Under the pieces are notes generated by a model. That model saw only the letters and a program-made list of their open reading frames with translations, ran no database searches and had not been told where the DNA came from. The position numbers and the translations under genes are program-made. Shown one piece after another: positions 1 to 8,296 of a stretch of 64,000 nt of DNA. The stretch's first letter is position 1. Each line of letters starts with the position of its first letter. Source of the stretch: Roseiarcus sp963835215 (GTDB taxonomy: Bacteria > Pseudomonadota > Alphaproteobacteria > Rhizobiales > Beijerinckiaceae); the NCBI GenBank assembly GCA_963835215.1, contig CAWIES010000002.1:992001-1056000 (forward strand), in the 5' to 3' direction.

Positions 1-224
1 TTGACCGGGTCGGCCTTCGCGAGCAGCTCGGGCAAAGGCGTTGCGGGCGCCGCCGCTGCGGCGGCGGCAGCCGGAGCGGAGGCGTCGGCCGAGGGCAGGG
101 CGAAGCCGGGCGTTGCAGGCGGCGCCCGCCAGAACACCGCGTTGGAAAAGACGCCGAGGACCATCGTCCCGAGCAGCGCGCCCAGCACGGCGAGCGCGAC
201 CTTGTTGCCGTTGGTCGTTTCCAT
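1..224 (-). CDS. Membrane-anchored cytochrome c family protein, N-terminal part (cut by window edge)
   Basis: The minus strand from the ATG at 222-224 reads into the window edge and gives 74 residues. It starts METTNGNKVALAVLGALLG, a single uncleaved membrane anchor (about residues 8-28). An Ala/Pro-rich linker follows, then LPELLAKADPVK, the usual entry into a class I cytochrome c domain of the alphaproteobacterial CycM type. The haem motif CxxCH lies outside the window, so the call rests on the anchor, the linker and the position: a membrane cytochrome c divergent from kdsB-pheA is a familiar arrangement in this group. The 175 bp to kdsB should hold both promoters. Confidence 0.6.
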   Translation of the reverse strand, partial: METTNGNKVALAVLGALLGTMVLGVFSNAVFWRAPPATPGFALPSADASAPAAAAAAAAPATPLPELLAKADPV

Positions 225-240
225 TTGCAATTGACGGCTC

Positions 241-270
241 CGCTATCAGTCTCGCCCGCTATCAGTCTCG
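241..270. repeat. Two direct copies of a 14-bp sequence upstream of kdsB
   Basis: CGCTATCAGTCTCG occurs at 241-254 and again at 257-270, separated by CC. The pair lies in the divergent promoter region between the cytochrome c gene and kdsB. It could be a local slippage duplication or a double binding site for a regulator. Nothing else supports a function. Confidence 0.6.
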
Positions 271-399
271 GCGGCGAGGGCGCAAAGCCCCCAAACGGAA
301 TCCTGATTAGCCGCTTTGCGTCTGTCTTGGCAACACGTATAAACGCGGCGCCGAGCCCATTTTTTCAGCGCGTTTTGTAGATCCGCCAACACTGCCCCC

Positions 400-1143
400 A
401 TGACCAGTCCGATCGTTATCGTCCCCGCGCGCCTGAGCTCGACCCGTTTGCCCGGCAAGCCGCTCGCCGACATCTGGGGCGAGCCGATGATTGTTCATGT
501 CTGGCGGCGCGCGATCGAGGCCGATGTCGGGCCGGTGCTGGTCGCCGCCGATGACGCCAGCATCGTCGCGGCGGTCAAGGCGGTCGGCGGGCGCGCCGTG
601 CTGACGCGGACCGACCACACCTCCGGCTCCGACCGCATCTTCGAGGCGCTCGGCGCCTACGACCCGGACGGGCGTCACGACGTCGTGGTCAACGTTCAGG
701 GCGATCTGCCGACGATCGAGCGCGCGGCCGTGCGCGCCGCCGTCGGCCCGCTCGCCGATGGGCAAGTCGACATCGTGACGCTGGCGACCGAGATCACCCG
801 TGCCGAGGAGCGCGACGACCCCAATGTCGTCAAGGCGGTGGGCGCTGAGGTCAGCCCCGGCCGGCTGCGCGCGCTCTATTTCACCCGCGCCAGGGCGCCG
901 TGGGGCGAGGGGCCGCTGCTGCATCACATCGGCCTCTACGCGTATAGACGCGCCGCGCTGGCGCGCTTCGTCGCGCTCGCGCCCTCGCCGCTCGAGCTGC
1001 GCGAGCGGCTCGAACAATTGCGGGCGCTCGAGGCGGGCATGCGCATCGACATCGCGCTGGTCGACGTCGCCCCGCTCGGCGTCGACACGCCGGAAGACTT
1101 GCATCGCGCCCGCGAAATGCTGGCGCCGAAAGGAAGGCGATGA
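400..1143 (+). CDS. kdsB: 3-deoxy-manno-octulosonate cytidylyltransferase
   Basis: This is CMP-KDO synthetase, which activates KDO with CTP for the lipopolysaccharide inner core in the cytoplasm. The 247-residue protein has the nucleotide-binding signature PARLSSTRLPGKPL at residues 9-22, TDHTSGSDRI near residue 72, and NVQGDLPTIE near residue 106, where many bacteria have QGDEP. The C-terminal GVDTPEDL motif is present. Length is normal for the family. The stop codon overlaps the next start by four bases (ATGA at 1140), so kdsB and pheA are translationally coupled. Confidence 0.95.
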   Translation: MTSPIVIVPARLSSTRLPGKPLADIWGEPMIVHVWRRAIEADVGPVLVAADDASIVAAVKAVGGRAVLTRTDHTSGSDRIFEALGAYDPDGRHDVVVNVQGDLPTIERAAVRAAVGPLADGQVDIVTLATEITRAEERDDPNVVKAVGAEVSPGRLRALYFTRARAPWGEGPLLHHIGLYAYRRAALARFVALAPSPLELRERLEQLRALEAGMRIDIALVDVAPLGVDTPEDLHRAREMLAPKGRR

Positions 1144-2012
1144 CCGCCAAGAGCACGACTTCCAAAACCGTCGCCTATCAAGGCGAGCCGGGCGCCAACT
1201 CGCATATCGCCTGCCTGGAGAACTATCCCGGCTGCCGGCCGCTTCCCTGCGCGACGTTCGAGGACGCCTTCGCCGCGTTGCAGGAGGGGAGCGCCGAGCT
1301 GGCGATGATCCCAATCGAGAATTCGATCGCCGGGCGCGTCGCCGACATTCATGCGCTGTTGCCGGCCTCGGGCCTGCACATCATCGCCGAGACGTTCCTG
1401 CCGATCCATTTTCAATTGCTTGGCGTTCCGGGCGCGAAGCTCGCGGATTTGCGCGCGGTCTACAGCCATGTCCACGCGCTCGGCCAATGCCGCAAGATCA
1501 TCCGCAAATATGGGTTGAAGGCGATCGTCGCTGCCGACACGGCGGGCTCGGCGCGCGAGGTGGCGGAGGCGCGCGATCCCTCCCGCGCTTCGCTGGCCAC
1601 GCAGCTCGCGGGCGAGACCTACGGCCTGACGACGCTCGCCGCCGACGTCGAGGACGAGGCCCATAACACGACCCGTTTCGTCGTGCTCGCCAAGACGCCG
1701 CAATGGGCGCCGGCGAACAACGGGCCGGTGGTGACGACGTTTGTCTTCCGCGTGCGCAACGTGCCCGCCGCGCTCTACAAGTCGCTCGGCGGCTTCGCCA
1801 CCAACGGCGTCAACATGACCAAGTTGGAGAGCTACATGGTCGAGGGCGAGTTCGCCGCGACCCAGTTTCTCGCCGACGTCGACGGCCATCCCGAGGACCC
1901 GCCGCTGCGGCGCGCGCTGGAGGAGATCGAGTTCTTCTCACGCGAAGTGCGAATCCTGGGCGTCTACCCCGCGCATCCGTTCCGCATCGAAACGCAGAAG
2001 TCGGCCGAGTAG
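1140..2012 (+). CDS. pheA: Prephenate dehydratase
   Basis: This enzyme converts prephenate to phenylpyruvate in phenylalanine synthesis. The 290-residue protein opens with the domain start VAYQGEPGANSHIA. It carries the catalytic TRF triplet in NTTRFVVL near residue 175. Its C-terminal ACT domain (about 195-280) contains the phenylalanine-binding ESYM motif, so feedback inhibition by phenylalanine is expected. There is no chorismate mutase domain, so it is the monofunctional form usual in Alphaproteobacteria. Its start lies inside the end of kdsB. A large hairpin follows its stop. Confidence 0.95.
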   Translation: MTAKSTTSKTVAYQGEPGANSHIACLENYPGCRPLPCATFEDAFAALQEGSAELAMIPIENSIAGRVADIHALLPASGLHIIAETFLPIHFQLLGVPGAKLADLRAVYSHVHALGQCRKIIRKYGLKAIVAADTAGSAREVAEARDPSRASLATQLAGETYGLTTLAADVEDEAHNTTRFVVLAKTPQWAPANNGPVVTTFVFRVRNVPAALYKSLGGFATNGVNMTKLESYMVEGEFAATQFLADVDGHPEDPPLRRALEEIEFFSREVRILGVYPAHPFRIETQKSAE

Positions 2013-2022
2013 GGGGCGTTGT

Positions 2023-2084
2023 CAGTGGCGCGGGCCTCCGTGCCCGCGATCGCGCGGTCGCGGGCGCGGAGGCCCGCGCCACTG
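2023..2084. repeat. Near-perfect 27-bp inverted repeat after pheA
   Basis: The left arm 2023-2049 begins CAGTGGCGCGGGCCTCCG. The right arm 2058-2084 is its reverse complement with one mismatch, around an 8-base loop. The element fills the gap between the convergent pheA and aldo/keto reductase genes. There is no T-run, so it is more likely a dispersed palindromic (REP-like) element or a factor-dependent bidirectional terminator than a classic intrinsic terminator. Confidence 0.8.
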
Positions 2085-2090
2085 GCGGTC

Positions 2091-2972
2091 TCAAGCCGCC
2101 GCGCCCTTGGCGCCAATCCCGTTCAGCACGCTCAACGCCTCGCGCGGCAGCTTCAGTTCGGCCGCCGCCAGGTTCTCCCGGAGATGGCCGAGCGAGGAGG
2201 TGCCGGGGATCAGCAGGATGTTGGGCGCGCGCTGGATCAGCCAGGCGAGCGCGACTTGCATCGGCGTGACGCTCAGACCCCTGGCGACTTCGTTCAGCGC
2301 GCTCGATTGCAGCGGCGTGAAGCCGCCGAGCGGAAAGAACGGCACGTAGGCGATCCCCGCTGCGGCCAGTTCGTCGATCAACGCGTCGTCGTCGCGATGG
2401 ACGAGGTTGTAGTGGTTCTGCACGCAGACGATCTCGCAGATCGCCCGCCCCTCGGCGATTTGCGTCGGCGTGACGTTGCTGAGGCCAATGTGACGCACCA
2501 AGCCCTGCCGCTGGAGTTCGGCGAGGACAGTCAGCCGCGCTTCGATCGACCCTTCCGTCGGCCCGTGCACCGCGCCGTGAATTCGCAGGTTCACGACCTC
2601 GAGCGCGTCGAGCCCGAGATTGCGCAGATTGTCATGGACCGCACTTCTCAGTTCAGCCGGCGAGATTGCCGGAAGCCAGGAGGCGTCTTCGCCGCGCCTT
2701 GCGCCGACCTTGGTGACGATGACGAGATCGTCGGCGTAAGGGTGCAGCGCCTCGCGGATGATCTGATTGACGACATGCGGGCCGTAGAAGTCGCTGGTGT
2801 CGATGTGGTCGACCCCGCTCGCGACCGCTTCGCGCAGCACCGCGATCGCGGTGGCGCGATCCTTCGGCGGCCCGAACACGCGGGGGCCGGCGAGCTGCAT
2901 CGCGCCGTAGCCGAGCCGCTTCACCTTGCGGGTCCCGAGCGCGAACGCGCCCGCTTTTGAAATGTCGACCAT
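2091..2972 (-). CDS. Aldo/keto reductase
   Basis: A 293-residue TIM-barrel oxidoreductase that would reduce aldehydes or ketones with NADPH. Family marks are RLGYGAMQLAGPRVFG at the N-terminus, the catalytic Asp/Tyr region DTSDFYGPH near residue 58, VTKVGA with the catalytic Lys, and the cofactor region PGTSSLGHLRENLAA near the C-terminus. The start at 2972 has AGAGGAG just upstream. An upstream in-frame extension has no such site. It is divergent from a LysR-type gene with about 95 bp between them, which is a common regulator/target arrangement. The substrate cannot be told from sequence. Confidence 0.9.
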   Translation of the reverse strand: MVDISKAGAFALGTRKVKRLGYGAMQLAGPRVFGPPKDRATAIAVLREAVASGVDHIDTSDFYGPHVVNQIIREALHPYADDLVIVTKVGARRGEDASWLPAISPAELRSAVHDNLRNLGLDALEVVNLRIHGAVHGPTEGSIEARLTVLAELQRQGLVRHIGLSNVTPTQIAEGRAICEIVCVQNHYNLVHRDDDALIDELAAAGIAYVPFFPLGGFTPLQSSALNEVARGLSVTPMQVALAWLIQRAPNILLIPGTSSLGHLRENLAAAELKLPREALSVLNGIGAKGAAA

Positions 2973-3067
2973 GGCCGGTTCTCCTCTGAATGGAGGCTCT
3001 AGATAGACGCCTTCGAAGCGTGCGATAATACAGCTCAATCGGGACAGGCTGTACGGAGACGCGGACA

Positions 3068-3977
3068 ATGGCGGCGGACCTTGGCGATCTCACCGCATTC
3101 ATGGAAGTGGCGCGCGCCGGCGGATTCCGCAAGGCGGCGCGGGCGAGCAGCGGCGGCGCCTCCAGCTTCAGCGAAGCGGTGCGTCGGCTCGAAGCGGGCC
3201 TCGGCGTCCGGCTGCTCAACCGCACCACCCGCAGCCTCGCGCCGACCGAGGCTGGCGCACGCCTCATCGATCGGCTCGCCCCCGCGCTGGCGGAGGTCGA
3301 GGCGGCGCTCGACGTCGTCAACGGCTTTCGCGATCGCCCGGCCGGCGCGCTGCGGCTGAACGTGCCGGTGGTCGCGGCGCGCCTCGTCCTGCCGCGCATC
3401 GTGCCGGCGTTCCTGGCCGCCTATCCCGACATCCGACTCGAAGTGATCGCCGAGGACAGTTTCGTCGACGTGCTGGCGGCCGGTTGCGACGCGGGCATCC
3501 GCTACGACGAGCGGCTCGAGCAGGACATGATCGCCATTCCGATCGGCCCGCGTCGGCAGCGCTTCGCCACGGCGGCGGCGCCGGCCTATCTCGCCGCGCG
3601 CGGCCGTCCCGAGCATCCGCGCGACCTGCTCAATCACGCATGTATGCGCGGCCGCTTCGCCAGCGGCGCGATGCCCGCCTGGGAGTTCGAGCGTGACGGC
3701 GAGGTGGTGAAAGTCGAGCCGAGCGGCCCGCTTATCATCCGCATCGGCGCGATCGCCGACCTTGGCCTGAGCGCGGCGCTCGACGGGGTCGGCGTCGTCC
3801 ATCAGTTCGAGGATTGGATGCGTCCGCATCTCGACAGCGGCGCGCTTGACGCCGGTGCTTGAGCCCTGGTGGCAGAGCTTCTCAGGGCCGTTCCTTTACT
3901 ATCCCGGCCGCCGCCGCCTGCCCGCCCCGCTGCGCGCCTTCGTCGATTTCGTCCGCGCTGAGGGCCAGTGGGGGTGA
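3068..3977 (+). CDS. LysR family transcriptional regulator (frameshifted as assembled)
   Basis: The N-terminal winged helix-turn-helix (LTAFMEVARAGGFRKAARAS, then SEAVRRLEAGLGVRLLNRTT) is followed by a LysR substrate-binding domain. In the first frame the protein stops at 3862 after 264 residues. A one-base shift at about 3846-3848 (CTTG where CTG would fit) continues in the next frame as PVLEPWWQSFSGPFLYYPGR, ending at 3977. This gives the family-typical 302 residues. The extra base is therefore probably an error or a very recent mutation. It is likely the regulator of the divergent aldo/keto reductase. Confidence 0.85.
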
Positions 3978-4060
3978 GCGAAGGAAAGCGATCACGCTTT
4001 GCTTCTACAGCTTTTGGCGCCAGCATTGATTGCAGTGCGCATATTGCCGGCGGGACGATC

Positions 4061-4315
4061 ATGGCCAGCCTGACAATTCGTAAACTCGACGAAGAAACGA
4101 AGTCTCGCCTGCGGTTTCGCGCGGCTGCGCACGGGCGCTCGATGGAGGAGGAGGCCCGCGCCATTCTGCGCGACGGGCTGGCGCATGAGCCGGTCGCGGG
4201 CGCGGGCCTCGGCCAGGCGCTCGGCGCGCTGTTCCGCCCAATCGGCGGGCTGGAAATCGCCCTCCCGAGCCGCGAGCCGATGCGTGCCCCCCGCGAGGAG
4301 TCCGAGGCGAGCTAA
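4061..4315 (+). CDS. FitA-like ribbon-helix-helix antitoxin, without an adjacent toxin
   Basis: An 84-residue protein starting MASLTIRKLDEETKSRLRFR, followed by AAHGRSMEEEARAILRD. This is the FitA/VapB-type ribbon-helix-helix pattern that normally autoregulates an operon with a PIN-domain toxin. The expected toxin is not there: upp lies immediately downstream on the opposite strand, with only 5 bp between the two stop codons. The start was chosen because the family begins here; an in-frame upstream extension to 3968 overlaps the end of the LysR gene. It may be a solitary regulator or the remnant of a lost toxin-antitoxin pair. Confidence 0.75.
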   Translation: MASLTIRKLDEETKSRLRFRAAAHGRSMEEEARAILRDGLAHEPVAGAGLGQALGALFRPIGGLEIALPSREPMRAPREESEAS

Positions 4316-4320
4316 CCCCG

Positions 4321-4950
4321 TTACTTCGTTCCGAACATCCGGTCGCCAGCGTCGCCAAGGCCCGGCACGATGTAGCCGTGGTCGTTGAGGCGCTCGTCGA
4401 TCGAAGCGGTCCAGATCTGCACGTCGGGATGCGCCTTGGTCAGACGCTCGACGCCCTCGGGGGCGGCGAGCAGGCAGACGAAGCGCAGGTCTTTGACGCC
4501 GCGCATCTTGAGCTGATCGATCGCCGCCACCGCCGAATTGGCGGTCGCCAGCATCGGGTCCATGACGATCACCAGCCGGTCAGCGATGTCGGCTGGGGCC
4601 TTGAAATAATATTCGACCGCTTTTAGCGTCTTGGGGTCGCGATAGATGCCGATATGCGCGACGCGCGCGCTCGGCACCAGATTGAGCATGCCCTCGAGAA
4701 AGCCGACGCCGGCGCGCAGGATCGGCGCGAACACCAGCTTCTTGCCGGCGATCATCGGCTTCATCGTCGTCGTCAGCGGCGTCTCGACCTCGACCAGTTC
4801 GAGCGGCAGATCGCGGGTCACCTCGTAACAGAGCAACATGCCGATTTCGTTCATCAATTGCCGGAAGCCCTTGGTCGAAACCGTCTTGTCGCGCATCAAA
4901 GTGAGCTTATGCTGCACCAGCGGATGATCGACGACGCGGACATTGGACAT
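4321..4950 (-). CDS. upp: Uracil phosphoribosyltransferase
   Basis: This enzyme makes UMP from uracil and PRPP in pyrimidine salvage. The 209-residue protein is of normal length. It shows the N-terminal HPLVQHKLTLMRD, the PRPP-binding loop VMDPMLATANSA near residue 130, and the uracil-binding C-terminal segment YIVPGLGDAGDRMFGT. It stands alone with no uracil permease beside it. Confidence 0.97.
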   Translation of the reverse strand: MSNVRVVDHPLVQHKLTLMRDKTVSTKGFRQLMNEIGMLLCYEVTRDLPLELVEVETPLTTTMKPMIAGKKLVFAPILRAGVGFLEGMLNLVPSARVAHIGIYRDPKTLKAVEYYFKAPADIADRLVIVMDPMLATANSAVAAIDQLKMRGVKDLRFVCLLAAPEGVERLTKAHPDVQIWTASIDERLNDHGYIVPGLGDAGDRMFGTK

Positions 4951-5080
4951 GATGGGGCTCCGGACCTTGGCGGTCGCGGCGGACTTTAGCTGAAAGCGGG
5001 GGCGTTTCTAAGCGCCCGTCAGATTCAGCCCTCGGACCGGGCCGAATGGACAACCTATTGAAAGATCAGCGCAGCGCTTT

Positions 5081-5872
5081 TCAAGCTGTCGTCTGCGGGG
5101 CCGCGTTCATCTCGGCCCATCTGAGCGCCTTGTCCGCGACCTCTTCCCAACCTGGCTCAGCGATCAGCCAATGACTTCGGCGCGGAAACTCCAGAATGTC
5201 CGTCCGGCTTCGAGCACGCTGGTGCTTTCGGTACATGGCGCGCACCATGGACGGCGTGCATGTGCGATCCTCGGCGGCGGCAATCAGCAGCAGCGGCGGG
5301 CGCTTCGGGTTCTTGAAGGTCACTTTGTTGCCAAGGCCCAAGGCCGCCTGGAAATAGATTCGGCCGGGCGCCGGGACGATATGCCGATCATAAGTCGCCT
5401 TCATCTGAGAGTCCGGAAGCGTATTTGCGAAGGTGGTCGAAAAACTCTTGAACGACATGGTCAGAATGCGAGACCAACCCCGCCAGGCCAGCAGCACCGG
5501 GAGAGCGGATTTTATGGCGGTCGGGCTGGGCAGCACGCCACGCGGCGGCCCTGCGTCAATCGCGACGCCTGCCGCCCCGAGCCCCCGATCGACAAGCATC
5601 TGAACGATCAAGCCGCCAAACGAATGGCCCATCAAGATTGGCGGCTCAGGCAGAGCTCGGACGAGCGTTTCGAAATGATCGACGAGGTCTTTGATCGTCA
5701 AGGCCGCCAACCGGGGATCAGGGCTGCGCCGCAGCGCCTCAGCCGGCTGGTCCATATAGGGCCACGACGGCACAACCACCTTGTGACCGCGATCTTCGAA
5801 AAACTTGCGGAATTCCGCCCAGCAGTCGGGTGTCACCCAAGCGCCGTGAACAAGCAGGATGGTCTTTGACAT
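5081..5872 (-). CDS. Alpha/beta hydrolase
   Basis: A 263-residue cytoplasmic alpha/beta-hydrolase. The oxyanion-region motif is LLVHGAW at residues 5-11, the nucleophile elbow is GHSFGG near residue 99, and the catalytic His is probably in RRSHWL near residue 240. The closest general type is the AB_hydrolase_6 group of small esterase or thioesterase-like enzymes; the substrate is unknown. The start at 5872 matches the family. An extension to 5917 would run into the promoter region shared with the divergent AraC gene. Base composition here looks less GC-biased than in the neighbours, suggesting the pair was acquired together. Confidence 0.85.
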   Translation of the reverse strand: MSKTILLVHGAWVTPDCWAEFRKFFEDRGHKVVVPSWPYMDQPAEALRRSPDPRLAALTIKDLVDHFETLVRALPEPPILMGHSFGGLIVQMLVDRGLGAAGVAIDAGPPRGVLPSPTAIKSALPVLLAWRGWSRILTMSFKSFSTTFANTLPDSQMKATYDRHIVPAPGRIYFQAALGLGNKVTFKNPKRPPLLLIAAAEDRTCTPSMVRAMYRKHQRARSRTDILEFPRRSHWLIAEPGWEEVADKALRWAEMNAAPQTTA

Positions 5873-5928
5873 GTGGGGGTGTTCGCGCAAGTTTTGGGTG
5901 AATGATCCGTCCATCATAGCGATAAGAA

Positions 5929-6924
5929 TTGGCTAGGACAGTGACAGAAGCGCCGGAATATTTTGCTCAAACACCTGTCCATAGGGACAATCAGCAAGAC
6001 CTGTTTGCTCTGCAGCGAGATCCGTTGTCTGACGTCTTGGAACTCATAAGGGTGCGGGGGAACACCGTATTCACTTGTGCCGCCACACCGCCGTTCGGCA
6101 TTCGCTTTCCCCAGGGAAAGCCGAGGCTGCACATCATCCGCGGCGGATCGGTGACCATCACAGTTGATGGCGTCGATGAGATCTTTCAAGCTTCGCAGGG
6201 CGACCTGGTGCTTCTGGTCCACGCTCATGGGCATACGATTTCGGACAAGCCGGGGCGCGAGGGTCAACTCATCTTTGATCTCGCCAAGCATGACTATGAC
6301 CGGGAGCGGCTCGTGCTCGGTTCTGGCGAGACGGCGTGGCTTTGCGGCGACTTCGGATTCGACGGCATGCTGGCCCGCCGCCTGCTATCGGTGCTGCCCC
6401 CGGTAATCGTTCTGAAGGGCCTGCGCGACCGGCCGTTCGAATGGCTGGAGCTAAGCTGCCATTTCATTCTGGACGAAGCTCTTGCAGCGCGCGCCGGCGC
6501 GGTCGCTATGATCTCGCGCCTGCTCGACGTCATTTTCATGCAGTTGCTGCGCACGTGGGCCTCCAAAGGCGAGGTCGGTCGCGGATGGCTGTCGGGCGCA
6601 ATCGACCAACGCGTCAACAGGGCGATGTCCGCCATTCACGCCGACCCTGCGCACAACTGGACGGTCGCGGAGTTCGCGAAATTGTCGAACTTGTCCCGCT
6701 CGGCATTCGCGGATCGCTTCTTGGGCGTCGTGGGTCAGTCGCCGATGGCCTATCTCGCCGCTTGGCGTCTTGATCGCGCGGCCGAGATGCTTCGTTATGG
6801 CCGATGGCCGATCTCAGAGGTTGCGGAACGTGTCGGCTACACATCCCAGGCCGCGTTCAGCCGCGCTTTCAAGGGGCAATTTGCGATGTCGCCCCTTCAA
6901 TGGCGGCAGGTAGACTTGCTGTGA
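5929..6924 (+). CDS. AraC family transcriptional regulator with N-terminal cupin domain
   Basis: A 331-residue regulator. The N-terminal half resembles the cupin-like sensing domain of AraC regulators (GIRFPQGKPRLHIIRGGSV near residue 60). The C-terminal 100 residues hold two helix-turn-helix units: NWTVAEFAKLSNLSRSAFADRF and WPISEVAERVGYTSQAAFSRAFK. The reading frame opens with TTG at 5929; GTG at 5941 is an alternative start. It is divergent from the alpha/beta hydrolase, with a gap of about 56 bp that must hold both promoters and probably its operator. The hydrolase is the likely target. Confidence 0.88.
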   Translation: MARTVTEAPEYFAQTPVHRDNQQDLFALQRDPLSDVLELIRVRGNTVFTCAATPPFGIRFPQGKPRLHIIRGGSVTITVDGVDEIFQASQGDLVLLVHAHGHTISDKPGREGQLIFDLAKHDYDRERLVLGSGETAWLCGDFGFDGMLARRLLSVLPPVIVLKGLRDRPFEWLELSCHFILDEALAARAGAVAMISRLLDVIFMQLLRTWASKGEVGRGWLSGAIDQRVNRAMSAIHADPAHNWTVAEFAKLSNLSRSAFADRFLGVVGQSPMAYLAAWRLDRAAEMLRYGRWPISEVAERVGYTSQAAFSRAFKGQFAMSPLQWRQVDLL

Positions 6925-7443
6925 TGGCCAAAACGGCTTCGTCGTCTCACGCGAGCGAAGAGTTCCCTCCGCGTCGAATAGCGCCGATTGACTCTACTCG
7001 TCGGAAGACTAACATGCTAGCTAAGGGCTTGCCGCCCGGGTGATCTCCCTTTCCAATCGGGCTGGCAAGAGGGGCCGGACGTTGACGAGCGAACGGCGTT
7101 CCGGCCCTTCCCCTCTCCTCGGATAATCGCCGCTATCGGCAACGTCCATCGCGCGGCCCCCGCGCGCGCCTCGACGATGCTGGCGAGCAGCGTGACGCGC
7201 TCGCAGGTCCGCTTCGCCGTGATCGCCTCACGCAGGGAGCGGAGGTTGCCCGCTGCATCTTCGATCTTCTGTCCATCGCAGCGCGCCGCTTGCGACACGC
7301 GGCGACTGCGCATCGCCCGCCGTTCCATTCATGCCGACGAAATTCGGCGCGAATGGAAATCGTTTCTCGTTACGCACTCCCGCGTCACTGCGCGCTCGCG
7401 ATCTATTGACGCGGGACGGGCTTCACTGTCTGCTTGGACGCAA
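6925..7443. other. 519-bp stretch without a supported gene
   Basis: Reading frames on both strands here give Arg/Ser/Ala-rich translations with no recognisable motif, so I do not call a gene. A minus-strand frame at 7017-7328 is the longest candidate. The right end must contain the promoter of the pgsA-moaD-moaE operon. The relatively mixed composition resembles the preceding hydrolase/AraC block. Confidence 0.5.
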
Positions 7444-8037
7444 ATGGCCAATTCTCCCGCACGTGTCGCCAGCCGAAACTGGAATCTGCCGAACCTGCTC
7501 ACCTATGGCCGGGTCGCGGCGGTGCCGGTGGTGGTTGCGCTATTGTTCTGGCCGAGCGACGCCTGGGCGCGCTGGAGCGCGCTGGCGGTGTACGCCGCCG
7601 CGGCGATCACCGATTTCTTCGATGGCTATCTCGCGCGCATGTGGTCGCAGCAGTCCTCGCTCGGCCGGATGCTCGATCCGATCGCGGACAAGCTGCTGGT
7701 CGCCGCGGTGCTGCTGACGCTCGCCGCCGACCACACCATTGCCGGGGCGGCGCTGGTGGCGGCGATCGTCATTCTGTGCCGCGAAATCCTGGTCTCGGGC
7801 CTGCGCGAATATCTCGCCGAACTGCGCGTGTCGCTGCCGGTGACGGCGGTCGCCAAGTGGAAGACCGGCGTGCAGATGGTCGCGCTCGGCTTCCTGATCG
7901 CCGGGCCGGCAGGGGACGCGGTGTTGCCGCAGGCGACGCAGATCGGCGTCGCGCTGCTGTGGGTCGCCGCGATCCTGACCTTCTACACCGGCTGGGACTA
8001 TATGAAGGCGAGCTACGACCATGTCGGCGACACGTGA
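7444..8037 (+). CDS. pgsA: CDP-diacylglycerol--glycerol-3-phosphate 3-phosphatidyltransferase
   Basis: Phosphatidylglycerophosphate synthase, the first committed step to phosphatidylglycerol and cardiolipin in the inner membrane. The 197-residue protein starts NWNLPNLLTYGR. It carries the full CDP-alcohol phosphotransferase signature in TDFFDGYLARM followed by SLGRMLDPIADK (D..DG..AR....G...D...D), near residues 57-85. Several hydrophobic helices follow. The start at 7444 was taken because the upstream in-frame sequence is not family-like. moaD begins 6 bp after the stop, so the three genes form one operon. Confidence 0.95.
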   Translation: MANSPARVASRNWNLPNLLTYGRVAAVPVVVALLFWPSDAWARWSALAVYAAAAITDFFDGYLARMWSQQSSLGRMLDPIADKLLVAAVLLTLAADHTIAGAALVAAIVILCREILVSGLREYLAELRVSLPVTAVAKWKTGVQMVALGFLIAGPAGDAVLPQATQIGVALLWVAAILTFYTGWDYMKASYDHVGDT

Positions 8038-8043
8038 GCGCGC

Positions 8044-8295
8044 ATGAAAGCGGTCTATTTCGCCTGGGTGCGTGAGCGCATCGGCGTCAACGAGGAAGAG
8101 ATCGCGCCGCCCGCCGAGGTGGCGACGGTCGGCGACCTCGTCGCCTGGCTCACCGCGCGCGGCGACAATTACGCCTACGCCTTCGACAAGCCGCTCGTCA
8201 TCCGCGCCGCAATCGACCGCGCCCATGTTGGGCGCGACGCGCCAATCGCCGGCGCGCGCGAGATCGCCTTCTTTCCGCCGATGACCGGCGGCTGA
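8044..8295 (+). CDS. moaD: Molybdopterin synthase sulfur carrier subunit
   Basis: Small ubiquitin-fold protein of 83 residues that carries sulfur as a C-terminal thiocarboxylate for molybdopterin synthesis. It ends in the required Gly-Gly (PPMTGG) and starts MKAVYFAWVRERIG as usual. It lies 6 bp after pgsA and 1 bp before moaE, its catalytic partner. Confidence 0.95.
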   Translation: MKAVYFAWVRERIGVNEEEIAPPAEVATVGDLVAWLTARGDNYAYAFDKPLVIRAAIDRAHVGRDAPIAGAREIAFFPPMTGG

Positions 8296-8296
8296 A

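Noticed and set aside
307..1314. Long open frames antisense to kdsB-pheA and similar antisense frames elsewhere
   Set aside because: Arg-rich translations without motifs, opposite well-supported genes; a normal effect of high GC content.
7017..7328. Minus-strand frame of 103 codons upstream of pgsA
   Set aside because: No motif, no clear ribosome-binding site and Arg/Ser-rich translation.
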